Source: Amycolatopsis lexingtonensis
Lineage (GTDB): Bacteria; Actinomycetota; Actinomycetes; Mycobacteriales; Pseudonocardiaceae
Assembly: GCF_014873755.1 (NCBI RefSeq)
Contig: NZ_JADBEG010000001.1
Coordinates: forward strand, 10,485,001 to 10,549,000
DNA: 64,000 bases
Direction of reading: 5' to 3'
In this document: positions 30,647 to 39,056 of the stretch, piece by piece
Layout of the letters: every line of letters starts with the position of its first letter
Numbering within the stretch: position 1 is the first letter of the stretch
Notes under the pieces: model-generated
Database searches by the model: none
The model's input: the letters and a program-made list of their open reading frames with translations, nothing else
What the model was told of the DNA's origin: nothing
Translations under genes and position numbers: made by a program

Positions 30647-31105
30647 ATGACCGTGCTGTTGCGTGAGGCGATCGGTGATCGGCTCCGTCATGCCCGCACC
30701 AACCAGCGTCGTACGCTGCGCGACATCTCCCGCGCCGCCAGGGTCAGCCTCGGCTACCTCTCGGAGGTGGAACGGGGCCAGAAGGAGGCGTCGAGCGAAC
30801 TGCTCGCGTCCATCTGCCAGGCCCTGGACCTTCCGCTCGGCGAACTGCTGCACAACGTGGCGGCGGACGTTTCGGCCCTCGACAACGTCGAGGTCGCACC
30901 GGTCGACGAGCGGATCGTGGAAGGCGCGCCCCGGGAAAAGCGGGGTGCCGAGGCCTCGGCGGCCGGGATCGAAGGCGGCCGCCTGATGTCCGAGCTGATC
31001 GGGAACGACCTCGCCGACCTGCGGGTTTCCCCGGCACCGAGGATGAACACGACATTGCGGACGACGATCGGCCAGCCCAAGCTGGCCTCGACGATCGCCG
31101 CCTGA
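30647..31105 (+). CDS. clgR: XRE-family transcriptional regulator ClgR
   Basis: 152 residues. An HTH_3 domain occupies residues 5-70 ([42 protein letters not shown], read as helices 1-4). Position before pspA and the family pattern identify ClgR, activator of clp protease and psp genes. The protein ends in Ile-Ala-Ala, a C-terminal degron type that in other actinobacteria makes ClgR a ClpP substrate. GGAAGGGAGG precedes the ATG; an adjacent GTG at 30644 is an alternative start. Confidence 0.93.
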   Translation: MTVLLREAIGDRLRHARTNQRRTLRDISRAARVSLGYLSEVERGQKEASSELLASICQALDLPLGELLHNVAADVSALDNVEVAPVDERIVEGAPREKRGAEASAAGIEGGRLMSELIGNDLADLRVSPAPRMNTTLRTTIGQPKLASTIAA

Positions 31106-31167
31106 GCTCGGGGGTGGGCCCGGTGTGCTCGCGGAACGCGCTCGCCGAGGCCCGCTCGCTGTGCCCT

Positions 31168-31255
31168 CTGGGGCCGAGCCCCAGACCCCGCCGGGGGCAA
31201 GCCCCCGAACCCCCGAAAAATTGTCGACGGCCCCGGGCAACCCGCCCGGGGCCGT
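31168..31255 (+). terminator. Double-hairpin repeat plus GC terminator after clgR
   Basis: Three hairpins in a row: CTGGGGC/GCCCCAG (31168-31184), CGGGGGC/GCCCCCG (31192-31207) followed by the tail CCCCCGAAAAATTGTC, and a perfect 12-bp stem (31227-31238 with 31244-31255). The first two plus the tail recur, inverted, at 47112-47166 after moxR. The 332-bp interval 31106-31437 otherwise holds only the pspA leader; no ORF was supported there. Confidence 0.7.
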
Positions 31256-31437
31256 TCGCGTTGCCTACTCGGGGTGATCAGGGCGATCCCTGAATTCGGC
31301 CGGGTCGCCTGGAACGGACGTGGCCGACCTGACACGATGGAACCCAACGCCGGGGTCGGTGCGTTGCAGAAGCAGGGGAGCGACGCCCCACCCCGAGTAC
31401 TCAAGGCCCGTGGGACGCAAGAAGGCAGGCGGAGGAG

Positions 31438-32280
31438 ATGGCCAACCCGTTCGTGAAGTTCTGGAAGTACATGATGGCGGCGTTCTCGTCGAAGATCGAC
31501 GAACACGCCGACCCGAAGGTACAGATCCAGCAGGCCATCGAGGAGGCGCAGCGCAACCACCAGGCGCTGACGCAGCAGGCCGCCTCCGTGATCGGCAACC
31601 AGCGGCAGCTGGAGATGAAGCTCAACCGGCAGCTCGGCGACGTCGAAAAGCTGCAGGCGTCCACCCGGCAGGCGCTGGTCCTCGCGGACGAGGCCCGCAG
31701 CAAGGGTGACGAGCAGAAGGCCGTCGAGTTCGAGAACGCCGCGGAGAGCTTCGCGACGCAGCTCGTCACGGCCGAGCAGAACATCGAGGACCTGAAGACG
31801 CTGCACGACCAGTCGCTGCAGGCGGCGGCCCAGGCCAAGAAGGCCGTGGAGCGCAACTCGCAGATGCTGCAGCAGAAGCTGGCCGAGCGCACGAAGCTGC
31901 TCTCGCAGCTGGAGCAGGCGAAGATGCAGGAGCAGGTCTCCGCTTCGCTGAACCAGATGAGCCAGCTGGCCGCGCCGGGCAACACGCCGTCGCTGGAAGA
32001 GGTCCGCGACAAGATCGAGAAGCGCTACACCACGGCGCTGGGCTCGGCGGAGCTGGCGCAGAACTCGGTCCAGGGGCGCATGATGGAGGTCCAGGCCTCC
32101 ACCACGCAGCTGGCCGGCCAGTCGCGGCTGCAGCAGATCCGCGCGTCGATGCACGGTGACTCGGTCGCGCAGGTGACCGACGGCGGCGCGGCGGCCCAGA
32201 AGCCGGCGAGCAGCTCGGCCGACATCCAGCGCGAGATCCAGGCGCGCGTCCAGGCCGAACAGGGCAAGAACCCGGCCTGA
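31438..32280 (+). CDS. pspA: Phage shock protein A (PspA/IM30 family)
   Basis: 280 residues, nearly all alpha-helical coiled coil, beginning with an amphipathic helix ([17 protein letters not shown]) that binds stressed membrane. The following [20 protein letters not shown] is the conserved PspA start. It corresponds to the mycobacterial 35-kDa antigen Rv2744c. Forms membrane-protecting oligomers under envelope stress, and ClgR is the expected activator. GGCGGAGGAG precedes the ATG. Confidence 0.95.
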   Translation: MANPFVKFWKYMMAAFSSKIDEHADPKVQIQQAIEEAQRNHQALTQQAASVIGNQRQLEMKLNRQLGDVEKLQASTRQALVLADEARSKGDEQKAVEFENAAESFATQLVTAEQNIEDLKTLHDQSLQAAAQAKKAVERNSQMLQQKLAERTKLLSQLEQAKMQEQVSASLNQMSQLAAPGNTPSLEEVRDKIEKRYTTALGSAELAQNSVQGRMMEVQASTTQLAGQSRLQQIRASMHGDSVAQVTDGGAAAQKPASSSADIQREIQARVQAEQGKNPA

Positions 32281-32307
32281 CGCGGCCGGCAGGGCTAAGG
32301 GGCGAGC

Positions 32308-33288
32308 ATGGGGCAGCAGGGCAGGCGGCGCGACTTCGGCGAACTGAGCGCCAAGCTGGAGAAGCACATCGAGAAGCTGCCCGACTACGCCGTGCGCGCC
32401 CAGGAGAAGCTCCAGAAGGTGCAGAAGTACTTCCCGCCGGCCGAGCAGGCCGGCGGGAAGTCCCCGCGCCCCAACCCGCTGCAACGGCCACCCGTGCGGC
32501 GGCCGGACATGACGGCCTCGCTCTCGTCGATGGCCAGCCAGGTCCCGGCGTTCGCCGAGGCCAGGGCCAAGTGGGACCGCTGGAACCACCCGGCCGCGAA
32601 GCTCGAACGCCGCAAGCGCCGGACGGCGAAAGCCCTGACGCTGTGGATCCTCCTCACGATCCTGTGCGGCGTCGTCACCGTGGCGGCCGCCGTGGGCTGG
32701 ATCAGCCCCACCGGTGCCGCGATGATGCCGCAGGCGATCACGGCGTTCGCCGGGGTCGTCATCTTCGGTACGTTCAGCGTCCGGTCCGGCCTCAAGCTGC
32801 GTGAGCTGAAGCGCACGCCGATCCCGGCGGCGCCGGCCGGACCGCCGCCGCTGCCACCCGCCCGCTCGGCGGCTCGCGAACCCATGGAACGGCTCGCCGA
32901 GTGCGAGGCGTCGCTGGGCGAGCTGCTGCGCCAGCTTTCGGTGCCGTCCCCGGTGGGCACGGTCCCGGTGGCCGAGGTGTCGGTCGCGGACGCCCGGCAG
33001 ACAGCGAGCGACGCGGCCGCGGCACTGCGCGGCCTGGCCGCCCGCATCCAGGCGATCGAGCGCGGCCGCGACTCCGCGCCGGCGCGCGAGAAGGCCGCGC
33101 TGGACGCCGCGGTCGGCAAGCTCCGCGAACAGCTCGACGACGGCATCGAGGGCTACCGCGGCCTGGTCGCCGCGGCGGGCCACACGGTCGCCGCGTCCAG
33201 CGACGGCTTGGTGACGTCGAAGCAGGACCTCACCGACGCGACGGACCGCCTGGCGGGGCTGGCGATGGCGCTGCGCGAGCTGTCCTGA
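32308..33288 (+). CDS. PspM-like membrane partner of PspA
   Basis: 326 residues: a charged N-terminal 100 residues, two closely spaced membrane helices (about 113-135 and 140-160), a proline-rich hinge (PAAPAGPPPLPPA) and a long C-terminal coiled coil. It sits 27 bp after pspA where M. tuberculosis has Rv2743c (PspM), the membrane protein that recruits PspA, and has the same two-helix plus coiled-coil plan. Assignment rests on synteny and architecture. Confidence 0.75.
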   Translation: MGQQGRRRDFGELSAKLEKHIEKLPDYAVRAQEKLQKVQKYFPPAEQAGGKSPRPNPLQRPPVRRPDMTASLSSMASQVPAFAEARAKWDRWNHPAAKLERRKRRTAKALTLWILLTILCGVVTVAAAVGWISPTGAAMMPQAITAFAGVVIFGTFSVRSGLKLRELKRTPIPAAPAGPPPLPPARSAAREPMERLAECEASLGELLRQLSVPSPVGTVPVAEVSVADARQTASDAAAALRGLAARIQAIERGRDSAPAREKAALDAAVGKLREQLDDGIEGYRGLVAAAGHTVAASSDGLVTSKQDLTDATDRLAGLAMALRELS

Positions 33289-33652
33289 CCGTCCGATTCC
33301 GTCGTGCCGCGGGTCGAGTCCCGCGATTTCCGCTCCCTCACGCGAAATCCGGCTTCGTTGCGCCATCCGGGTACCCGGCTCGGCCATCCGAGGGCCGCGA
33401 TCCCGCCATCCGGCCCCGTTGTCACCCCGCGTGCGTGATCGTGCGTTTCACCCCGGCGTCGCCCCCTGTTCACCTCTTGGTGCCGAAACAAGCGCGTAAT
33501 CGGAAACTGATCGCGACGGAAACGTCCGCGATCTAACGTTTCTGTCATGCATGCAGAGGTGTCACTCGCCGGGAGGCCCGCCGTGGACTGAGGTTCGCCG
33601 GCGCCGACCGTACACAGTGGACTTTCTCGACCCGCCGAGGAAAGGACGCCCC
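33289..33652. other. Intergenic region with candidate promoter dyad
   Basis: 364 bp without a supported gene. Near its end GATCGCG (33509-33515) and CGCGATC (33527-33533) form an inverted repeat, closely followed by CTAACG, a possible -10, about 110 bp before the amidase-like gene. The first half shows no clear terminator for the psp operon. Confidence 0.4.
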
Positions 33653-35059
33653 GTGAACACGCTCCCGCCGGACCCGGACCCCGTCCCGGTCACCCCGCCC
33701 ACCGCATCGCACCGCGTCATCGCCGCCTTCGAGCGCATCTCCGAAGCCGGCCGCCCCGAGATCTGGACCACCCTCCGGGCCGTCGAAGACGTCCTCGTCG
33801 ACGCCAAGGCCGTCGACGAGCGGGTCAAAGCCGGGGAAACCCTGCCGCTGGCGGGCACCGTCCTCGCCGTGCCGGACCTGATCGACGTCGCCGGGCAGCC
33901 GTCCGGGCACGGCGTCCCGGAAACCAGCGCAGCGGTCGTCGCCCGGCTCACCGCAGCGGGTTCCATCGTGCTCGGCAAGACCGGGGCCGCCATGGTTTCC
34001 GGCGCCTGGGACCGCACCAAGGCCGGCGGGAACGGCGCGGCCGTCGCCGTCGCGCTGGGCATCGTCGACCTGGCACTGAGCACCGGGGGAGCCGTCCCCG
34101 CGGCGCTGAACGCCGTCGCCGCCGTGAAGCCGACGCGCGGCCTGCTGCCCGCCGCCGACGGTATCTCCGTGTACTCCAACGGCCTGGTCGCCGCCCACCG
34201 CGCCCTCACCCTGATGACCGGTGGCGAGCGGTCCTGGCCCGCCGACGTCCGCCTCGGGGCCGGCGAGCACCCGCGGCTCGGCTACCCGGCCGACCTGCCC
34301 CTCGGCGAAGCGGCGGGCCTGGCGCTCGAGACCGTCGTCGCCCGGCTGACGGCGGCGGGGGCCGTGCTCACCCCGGTCTCCGCGCGGGAGCCCGGGTTCG
34401 ACGGGTTCGACGCCCTCGTCGTGCCCACCGTGCCGGAGCACCCCGGGATCGCCGAAGCGCTGGCCGACCCGGCCGGCGTGGGCCACCGCCTGGCCGCCTG
34501 CACGGCGTTCGCGAACCTCCTCGACGTGGCCTCGGTGTCCGTCCCGGTGCTGCCGGGCGACCGCCGCCCCTTCGGCGTCACCTTCCTGACGCGGGCGTTC
34601 GAGGACCAGATCGCCCTCGACCTGGCGACCGTCTGCACGGACGAGCCGATGACGCCGTACCCCGAGCCGGGCGAGGACATCGTCGTGTTCGGCGCGCACC
34701 TGCGCGGGCAGCCGCTCAACGCGGAGCTGACCGCGCTGGGCGCCCGGTTCGGCGGACCGGTCCGGACCATCGAGGGCTACCGGATGGTGCTCCTGCCCAC
34801 CGAGCCGCCGCAGCCCGGCGTGCTGGCGGGCGGCGCCGTGCTCGACGGCGAACGCTGGCGGCTGTCCCCGGCCGCCTTCGAACGGTTCGCCGCCGCCCTC
34901 AAGGAACCCTTCGTGCTCGACCGCGTCGAGCTGGACGACGGCACCGCCCCGCTCGCCGTCCGCTGCCTGGCCGCCGACGGGCCCCGGCTGGACCGCTACG
35001 AGTCCTGGCGCGGGTACGTCCGGTTCGCCTCTACCGCCGGTTTGCGAGCCCCCGGCTGA
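33653..35059 (+). CDS. Amidase-signature protein lacking catalytic residues (allophanate hydrolase-like)
   Basis: 468 residues aligning in layout with allophanate hydrolases (AtzF/DUR1,2 C domain): amidase-signature domain (about 50-335) and a C-terminal gamma-glutamylcyclotransferase-like domain (about 345-460; [15 protein letters not shown] and YRMVLLP...PGVLAGG are typical). Every catalytic site looks lost: the usual V-K-D-x-I-D-V-A-G lysine is P74, the GGSSSG loop is reduced to AGGNG (124-128), and the nucleophile segment GTDTxGS is LSTGGA (142-147). KPTRG is kept. The GTG at 33653 follows GAGGAAAGGA. Likely a pseudoenzyme or a protein using only its C-terminal domain. Overlaps pyrD by 29 bp. 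Confidence 0.8.
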   Translation: MNTLPPDPDPVPVTPPTASHRVIAAFERISEAGRPEIWTTLRAVEDVLVDAKAVDERVKAGETLPLAGTVLAVPDLIDVAGQPSGHGVPETSAAVVARLTAAGSIVLGKTGAAMVSGAWDRTKAGGNGAAVAVALGIVDLALSTGGAVPAALNAVAAVKPTRGLLPAADGISVYSNGLVAAHRALTLMTGGERSWPADVRLGAGEHPRLGYPADLPLGEAAGLALETVVARLTAAGAVLTPVSAREPGFDGFDALVVPTVPEHPGIAEALADPAGVGHRLAACTAFANLLDVASVSVPVLPGDRRPFGVTFLTRAFEDQIALDLATVCTDEPMTPYPEPGEDIVVFGAHLRGQPLNAELTALGARFGGPVRTIEGYRMVLLPTEPPQPGVLAGGAVLDGERWRLSPAAFERFAAALKEPFVLDRVELDDGTAPLAVRCLAADGPRLDRYESWRGYVRFASTAGLRAPG

Positions 35060-36068
35060 CGCGGCGCACCAGGCCCGGCCCGTGCAGCGCGAACCCCGTG
35101 TAGAGCTGCACGAGCGACGCACCGGCGTCCACCAGCCGGATCGCGTCGTCCGGGCCCAGGACGCCGCCGACGCCGATGATCGGCAGGTTCCCGCCGGTGT
35201 GCTCGTGCACGAACCGCACGACCTCGGCCGCGCGGGCGGTCAGTGGCCGGCCGGACAGCCCTCCCGCCTGTCCGGCCAGGCCGCTCTCCGCGGCCGCGAT
35301 GCCGTCGCGGGACAGCGTCGTGTTCGTCGCGATGATCCCGGCGACGCCGTGCTCGACCGCGACCTCCAGGAGTTCGCCCAGCGCGTCGTCGGTCAGGTCG
35401 GGCGCGACCTTCACCAGCAGCGGCGTCGGCGTGCCCGCACCGGCCAGCTCCGCGGACGTCGACCGCAGCTCGCCGAGCAGCTCGGCGAGCGCGGCGCGGT
35501 CCTGCAGCTGCCGCAGCCCCGGCGTGTTCGGGGAGCTGACGTTGATCGCGAAGTAGTCCGCGTACGGGTACAGCGCCCGCAGCGAGAACCGGTAGTCCTC
35601 GACGGCGTCTTCGAGCGGCGTGACCTTCGACTTGCCGATGCTGATCCCCAGCGGGACACCGGGTTTGCCGTCGCGGGCCAGCTTGGCCGCGAGTGCTTCG
35701 GCGCCGTCGTTGTTGAAGCCCATGCGGTTGATCACCGCGTCGCTCGCGGGGAGGCTGAACAGCCGCGGCTTCGGGTTGCCCGGCTGCGCCAGCCGCGTCA
35801 CCGTGCCGACCTCGACGAACCCGAAACCCAGCGCGGCCCACGCGGGCAGCGCGCGGCCGTTCTTGTCCATCCCGGCGGCCAGGCCGACGCGGTTGGGGAA
35901 GCGCAGGCCCAGCACCGTCACCGGGTCGTCGACGCGCAGGGCGCCGCCGAGCGCGGGCGCGACCTTGCCGAGCCGCGCGAGGACGCCGATCGTGCGCTCG
36001 TGCACCAGCTCGGGGTCGTGGTAGGACAGCCGGTACAGCGCCGGGCGCACGATCTTGTCGAAGAACAC
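35031..36068 (-). CDS. pyrD: Quinone-dependent dihydroorotate dehydrogenase (class 2)
   Basis: 345 residues. It has the N-terminal helical membrane-associating extension of class 2 enzymes ([14 protein letters not shown]...), then [32 protein letters not shown] with the catalytic serine region, and IIGVGGV near the FMN phosphate. It oxidises dihydroorotate to orotate in pyrimidine synthesis. ATG start. Convergent overlap with the amidase-like gene. Confidence 0.95.
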   Translation of the reverse strand: MFFDKIVRPALYRLSYHDPELVHERTIGVLARLGKVAPALGGALRVDDPVTVLGLRFPNRVGLAAGMDKNGRALPAWAALGFGFVEVGTVTRLAQPGNPKPRLFSLPASDAVINRMGFNNDGAEALAAKLARDGKPGVPLGISIGKSKVTPLEDAVEDYRFSLRALYPYADYFAINVSSPNTPGLRQLQDRAALAELLGELRSTSAELAGAGTPTPLLVKVAPDLTDDALGELLEVAVEHGVAGIIATNTTLSRDGIAAAESGLAGQAGGLSGRPLTARAAEVVRFVHEHTGGNLPIIGVGGVLGPDDAIRLVDAGASLVQLYTGFALHGPGLVRRVSRGLANRR

Positions 36069-36109
36069 GCCCCCATGCTGCCAAACCGCCGGCGGCCCGC
36101 GACCGGAGC

Positions 36110-36131
36110 GCCACTTTCACGTGAAAGCGGC
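36110..36131. repeat. Small palindrome between pyrD and GNAT genes
   Basis: CTTTCACGTGAAAG at 36114-36127 is a perfect 14-bp palindrome, extending to 11-bp arms with one mismatch. It lies directly after the stop codon of the minus-strand GNAT gene and before pyrD, so it may act as a weak terminator or a protein-binding site. No T-run follows. Confidence 0.4.
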
Positions 36132-36133
36132 CA

Positions 36134-36706
36134 CTACGCGCCGGCGGCCCGGAGGTCCTTCCACTCGTCTTCGAGCATCGCGTAGATCAGCTCGTCGGTC
36201 CACTCGCCCTTGACGATCTCGTTTTCCTTCAGGTGCGCTTCCCGGCGCATCCCGAGGCGTTCCATCAGCGCGGCGGAGGCGGTGTTGCGGCCGTCGCACC
36301 GGCCGATCACGCGGTGCAGCCCCAGGTCTTCGAAGCCCAGCCGGAGCAGTTCCGTGGTGGCTTCCGCGGCCAGGCCCTTGCCGTGGTGGTCCGGGTGGAA
36401 GACGAACCCGATCTCGCCCTGGCGGTGCTCGCTGCTGAGCCACTCGAGGTTCAGGTCGCCGATCAGCTGCCCGGTCGCGGCCAGTTCGACCGCCACGGCC
36501 AGGAATTGCCCTTCTTTCGTCAGCGTCGAGCTGTGGACGCGCTTCGCCAGCGCGGCGGCCGATTCGGCGCGGCTGCGCGGGCCCCAGTAGAGGTAACGGG
36601 CGACGTCGGCGCGGGACTGGAAGGAGTTCAGCGCGTCGAGGTCGCCGGGCGTGAACGGGCGCAGGAGCAGCCGATCCGTGGTGATCGGGTAGTCGGGCCT
36701 GAGCAT
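36134..36706 (-). CDS. RimJ/RimL-type GNAT acetyltransferase
   Basis: 190 residues, of the length and pattern of RimJ/RimL-like enzymes: TDRLLLRPFTPGDLDAL at the start, IGFVFHPDHHGKGLAAEATTEL as the acetyl-CoA loop (Q/R-x-x-G-x-G variant), and HRVIGRCDGRNTASAALMERLGMRREA as the C-terminal motif. Substrate unknown, possibly N termini or small amines. It lies upstream of pyrD on the same strand. An 8-bp inverted repeat (36730-36737/36764-36771) lies just before its start. Confidence 0.88.
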   Translation of the reverse strand: MLRPDYPITTDRLLLRPFTPGDLDALNSFQSRADVARYLYWGPRSRAESAAALAKRVHSSTLTKEGQFLAVAVELAATGQLIGDLNLEWLSSEHRQGEIGFVFHPDHHGKGLAAEATTELLRLGFEDLGLHRVIGRCDGRNTASAALMERLGMRREAHLKENEIVKGEWTDELIYAMLEDEWKDLRAAGA

Positions 36707-36819
36707 GCGTCCAGGCTAGCGACCTTCAGCCGTCCGGGGGACAGAACGGCGAAACGCTGATCGCCGGACGGTCGTCCTGCGACGCCGGGTGGCATGACCT
36801 GCACAGATGAGCAATGTAA

Positions 36820-37060
36820 GGAACCCCCGGGGTGTCTCTCAAGCGCCGTCAAACGCTTGAGCCCGAGCCGGACTGGTGCTCGGGAACCCCGGGGGCACGG
36901 TGACTGCCTGGTATTCGCTATCAGGCATCACGTGGAGCAGGCGATGAGCCAGAAGGTGGCTCAGCTGTAGCGCTGCTCAAAGTCCTCCACGTGCCATCCG
37001 CTAGCGGACAGCCACCTCACGAGTCCTGTTGGAATACAACTTTGGACCACCTCCTCTCTC
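36820..37060 (+). ncRNA. Candidate highly structured small RNA
   Basis: No ORF fits, but the plus strand folds densely. A 9-bp stem (36824-36832 with 36887-36895) encloses two perfect hairpins (8 bp: 36838-36845/36854-36861; 7 bp: 36862-36868/36878-36884). Next come a bulged 10-bp hairpin (36900-36910/36922-36931); nested stems CACGTG/CACGTG (36929-36934/36988-36993), GAGCAG/CTGCTC (36935-36940/36973-36978) and TGAGCC/GGCTCA (36945-36950/36958-36963); and palindrome TCCGCTAGCGGA (36997-37008). A final hairpin (37023-37031/37037-37047) is followed by GGACCACCTCCTCTCT (37044-37059), which resembles the 3' end of 16S rRNA with its anti-Shine-Dalgarno. Exact ends, strand and function are inferred. 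Some neighbouring stems share bases and would be alternatives. Confidence 0.6.
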
Positions 37061-37073
37061 GTGTACTGCCACG

Positions 37074-38120
37074 CTAGGCGAAGTTCCCGGGGTCCGGCAA
37101 TGTCATTTTCGCGATCTCACTCCGCAGACCGGCTTTGCGCCGCTCGTCGAGGAAGGACGCGGCCACGGCGTTCTCCGCGAGCCGGGCCAGTTCGGCCGCG
37201 GTGAGCCCGAGCGCTTCGGCGACGGCGACGTACTCGCCGGTCAGCGTGGCGCCGAACATCGGTGGGTCGTCGGTGTTGAGCGTGACGACGACGCCGTGGT
37301 CGAGCATGCGCCGCACCGGGTGCGCGGCGACACTGCCGACCTGCCCGGTCCGCACGTTCGACGTCGGGCACACCTCGAGCGGGATCCGGTGCGCCGCAAG
37401 GTGTTCCAGCAGCGCCGGGTCGGCCACGCAGCTGGTGCCGTGGCCGATCCGCTCGGCGCCGAGGTCGTGCAGCGCGGACCAGATCGTGGCCGGGCCGGTG
37501 GTTTCGCCCGCGTGCGGGACGCTGTGCAGCCCGGCTTCCCGCGCCCGCGTGAAGAACGGCTCGAACTGTGCGCGGCCCACCCCGAGTTCGGGGCCGCCGA
37601 GCCCGAAGGACACCAAGCCTTCGGGGCGTTCGCGCAGCGCGAACACGAGCGTCTCCCGTCCGGCGCGCACGCCCTTTTCGCCCGGAATGTCGAAGCACCA
37701 GGCCAGTTCCACGCCCAGTTCGGCGGCGCGGGCCCGGCCGGTCTCCAGCCCGGCCAGGAGTTCGTCGCCGGGCACGCCGTCGAGCACGTGGTTGTACGGC
37801 GTCACGGTGACCTCGGCGTAGCGGCAGTTCTGCGCGGCGAGGTCGGCGGCCAGCCCGGTCACCAGCGTGCGGACGTCGTGGCGGTCGCGCACCAGCGACG
37901 TGACCGCGAGGTAGACGGTGAGGAAGTGGGCGAAGTCGCGGAAGGTGAAGAACTCCGCGAGCTCGCGCTCGTCGGTGGGGACGCCGGCGGCCGGGCGCCG
38001 CCGGGCCAGTTCGAGGACGGTCGGCAGGCTCGCCGAGCCGACCAGGTGGACGTGCAGTTCGACCTTGGGCAGCGCGTGCGCGAAGGCGCGCAACGCCGGC
38101 CCGGTCAGGATTTCGGGCAT
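37074..38120 (-). CDS. add: Adenosine deaminase family protein
   Basis: 348 residues with a metal-dependent (beta/alpha)8 barrel. Zinc ligands H23 and H25 lie in VELHVHLVGS, then the catalytic HAGE (SVPHAGETTGP), HGTSCVAD, and the last metal ligand in LNTDDPPMF. The HLVGS form (instead of HLDG) is typical of the shorter streptomycete-type family. It deaminates adenosine or a related purine nucleoside; the exact substrate is not certain. An 11-bp inverted repeat sits just upstream. Confidence 0.88.
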   Translation of the reverse strand: MPEILTGPALRAFAHALPKVELHVHLVGSASLPTVLELARRRPAAGVPTDERELAEFFTFRDFAHFLTVYLAVTSLVRDRHDVRTLVTGLAADLAAQNCRYAEVTVTPYNHVLDGVPGDELLAGLETGRARAAELGVELAWCFDIPGEKGVRAGRETLVFALRERPEGLVSFGLGGPELGVGRAQFEPFFTRAREAGLHSVPHAGETTGPATIWSALHDLGAERIGHGTSCVADPALLEHLAAHRIPLEVCPTSNVRTGQVGSVAAHPVRRMLDHGVVVTLNTDDPPMFGATLTGEYVAVAEALGLTAAELARLAENAVAASFLDERRKAGLRSEIAKMTLPDPGNFA

Positions 38121-38126
38121 GACGAA

Positions 38127-38179
38127 GCTCCCTGAGCGGGTGGGGTGGGTGACGGAGTGCCGGGCGCGGCTCAGGGAGC
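38127..38179 (-). promoter_or_regulatory. Leader hairpin upstream of add
   Basis: GCTCCCTGAGC (38127-38137) and GCTCAGGGAGC (38169-38179) are a perfect 11-bp inverted repeat with a 31-nt loop, located 7 bp before the add start on its sense strand. The upstream arm contains the stop codon of the 20-residue ORF, so translation of that ORF would disturb the stem; an attenuation role is possible. Confidence 0.45.
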
Positions 38180-38233
38180 GAGGTCGCCGCGTTCGGTGTC
38201 GGTCCCGTAGAGCGGGAGCTTGAACGTCGTCAC
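38171..38233 (-). CDS. 20-residue small ORF between nei2 and add
   Basis: GTG to TGA, encoding MTTFKLPLYGTDTERGDLAP. Eighteen of twenty sense codons end in G or C, as in real genes here. It begins 10 bp after the nei2 stop and ends 51 bp before add, in the same orientation, so all three could share a message. Its stop codon is embedded in one arm of the leader hairpin. It may be a leader peptide or an independent microprotein; I do not recognise a family. Confidence 0.45.
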   Translation of the reverse strand: MTTFKLPLYGTDTERGDLAP

Positions 38234-38243
38234 GGGCCCGAGT

Positions 38244-39053
38244 CTACTGCGGCGGGTACGGCCCGGCCTGGTCCTTCGGGCAGAACCAGGTCGGGCGCCG
38301 CTGGACGTCGTGGCCCTGCTGGCGGACCAGGAGCCGTCCGCCGCAGCGGAAGCAGCCCTGGCGGGTGCGCTCGTAGACCCAGTTCTTCCGGTTGCGGTCG
38401 AGGTGGCCGGTGGTGCTCTGGTCGAAGCGGCCGGAGCGGGCGTTGGCCAGCAACAGCTTGCGCGCCAGCGCGACCGTCGTCGTGGCGTCCACTTCGGACA
38501 CCGGAACCCACGGCGTGACGCCGAGCAGGAAGGCGATCTCGCACTTGTAGAGGTTCCCGACGCCGGCCATGATCCGCTGGTCGAGCAGCGCGAGCCCGAG
38601 TTCGCGGTCCGGATCGGCGGTCAGGTTCGCGACCGCGCGCTCCGCGTGCCCGGCCGACCACTGTGGATCGAGCAGGTCCGGGCCGAGGTGGGCGACGAGG
38701 TCGTGTTCCTTCGGCGTGGCAACGAGTTTGAGGTCGTGCACGCGGAAGCCGATCACCTGGACGTCGGCGGCGGTGAGCAGCACGCGGGCGTGGTGCCCGG
38801 GGCGCCGCCACTTCCCGCCGGCCGGGTAGACGTCCCACATGCCGTCCATCATCAGGTGCGAGTGGAGCGTCAGATCACCGGAGAAGCGCGTGAAGAGGTG
38901 CTTGCCGACCGTGCCGACGCCGAGCACCTCGCGTCCGGCGAGGTCCACAGTGGCCAGCTGGGGCACGCGGAACTCCCCGCGCAGCAACGTCTTCCCGGCC
39001 AGGGCCCGGTCGAAGCGCTTCCCGACGAGGTAGACGGTGTCACCTTCGGGCAC
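38244..39053 (-). CDS. nei2: Endonuclease VIII-like DNA glycosylase (Fpg/Nei family)
   Basis: 269 residues. The mature N terminus P2-E3-G-D-T provides the proline nucleophile and glutamate. The helix-two-turn-helix has the GVGNLYKCE motif and the C-terminal zinc finger begins C-F-R-C. The final pair reads F-C-P-K-D-Q, so the fourth zinc cysteine is replaced by Asp. It excises oxidised bases and cleaves the abasic site. ATG start 3 bp after the ParA-like gene's stop, so they are cotranscribed. Confidence 0.9.
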   Translation of the reverse strand: MPEGDTVYLVGKRFDRALAGKTLLRGEFRVPQLATVDLAGREVLGVGTVGKHLFTRFSGDLTLHSHLMMDGMWDVYPAGGKWRRPGHHARVLLTAADVQVIGFRVHDLKLVATPKEHDLVAHLGPDLLDPQWSAGHAERAVANLTADPDRELGLALLDQRIMAGVGNLYKCEIAFLLGVTPWVPVSEVDATTTVALARKLLLANARSGRFDQSTTGHLDRNRKNWVYERTRQGCFRCGGRLLVRQQGHDVQRRPTWFCPKDQAGPYPPQ

Positions 39054-39056
39054 GGC

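Noticed and set aside
36707..37073. A 16S rRNA fragment or tRNA gene, because of the CACCTCCT-like tail
   Set aside because: Only about 17 nt resemble the 16S end; no other rRNA helices, cloverleaf or TTCGA loop are present.
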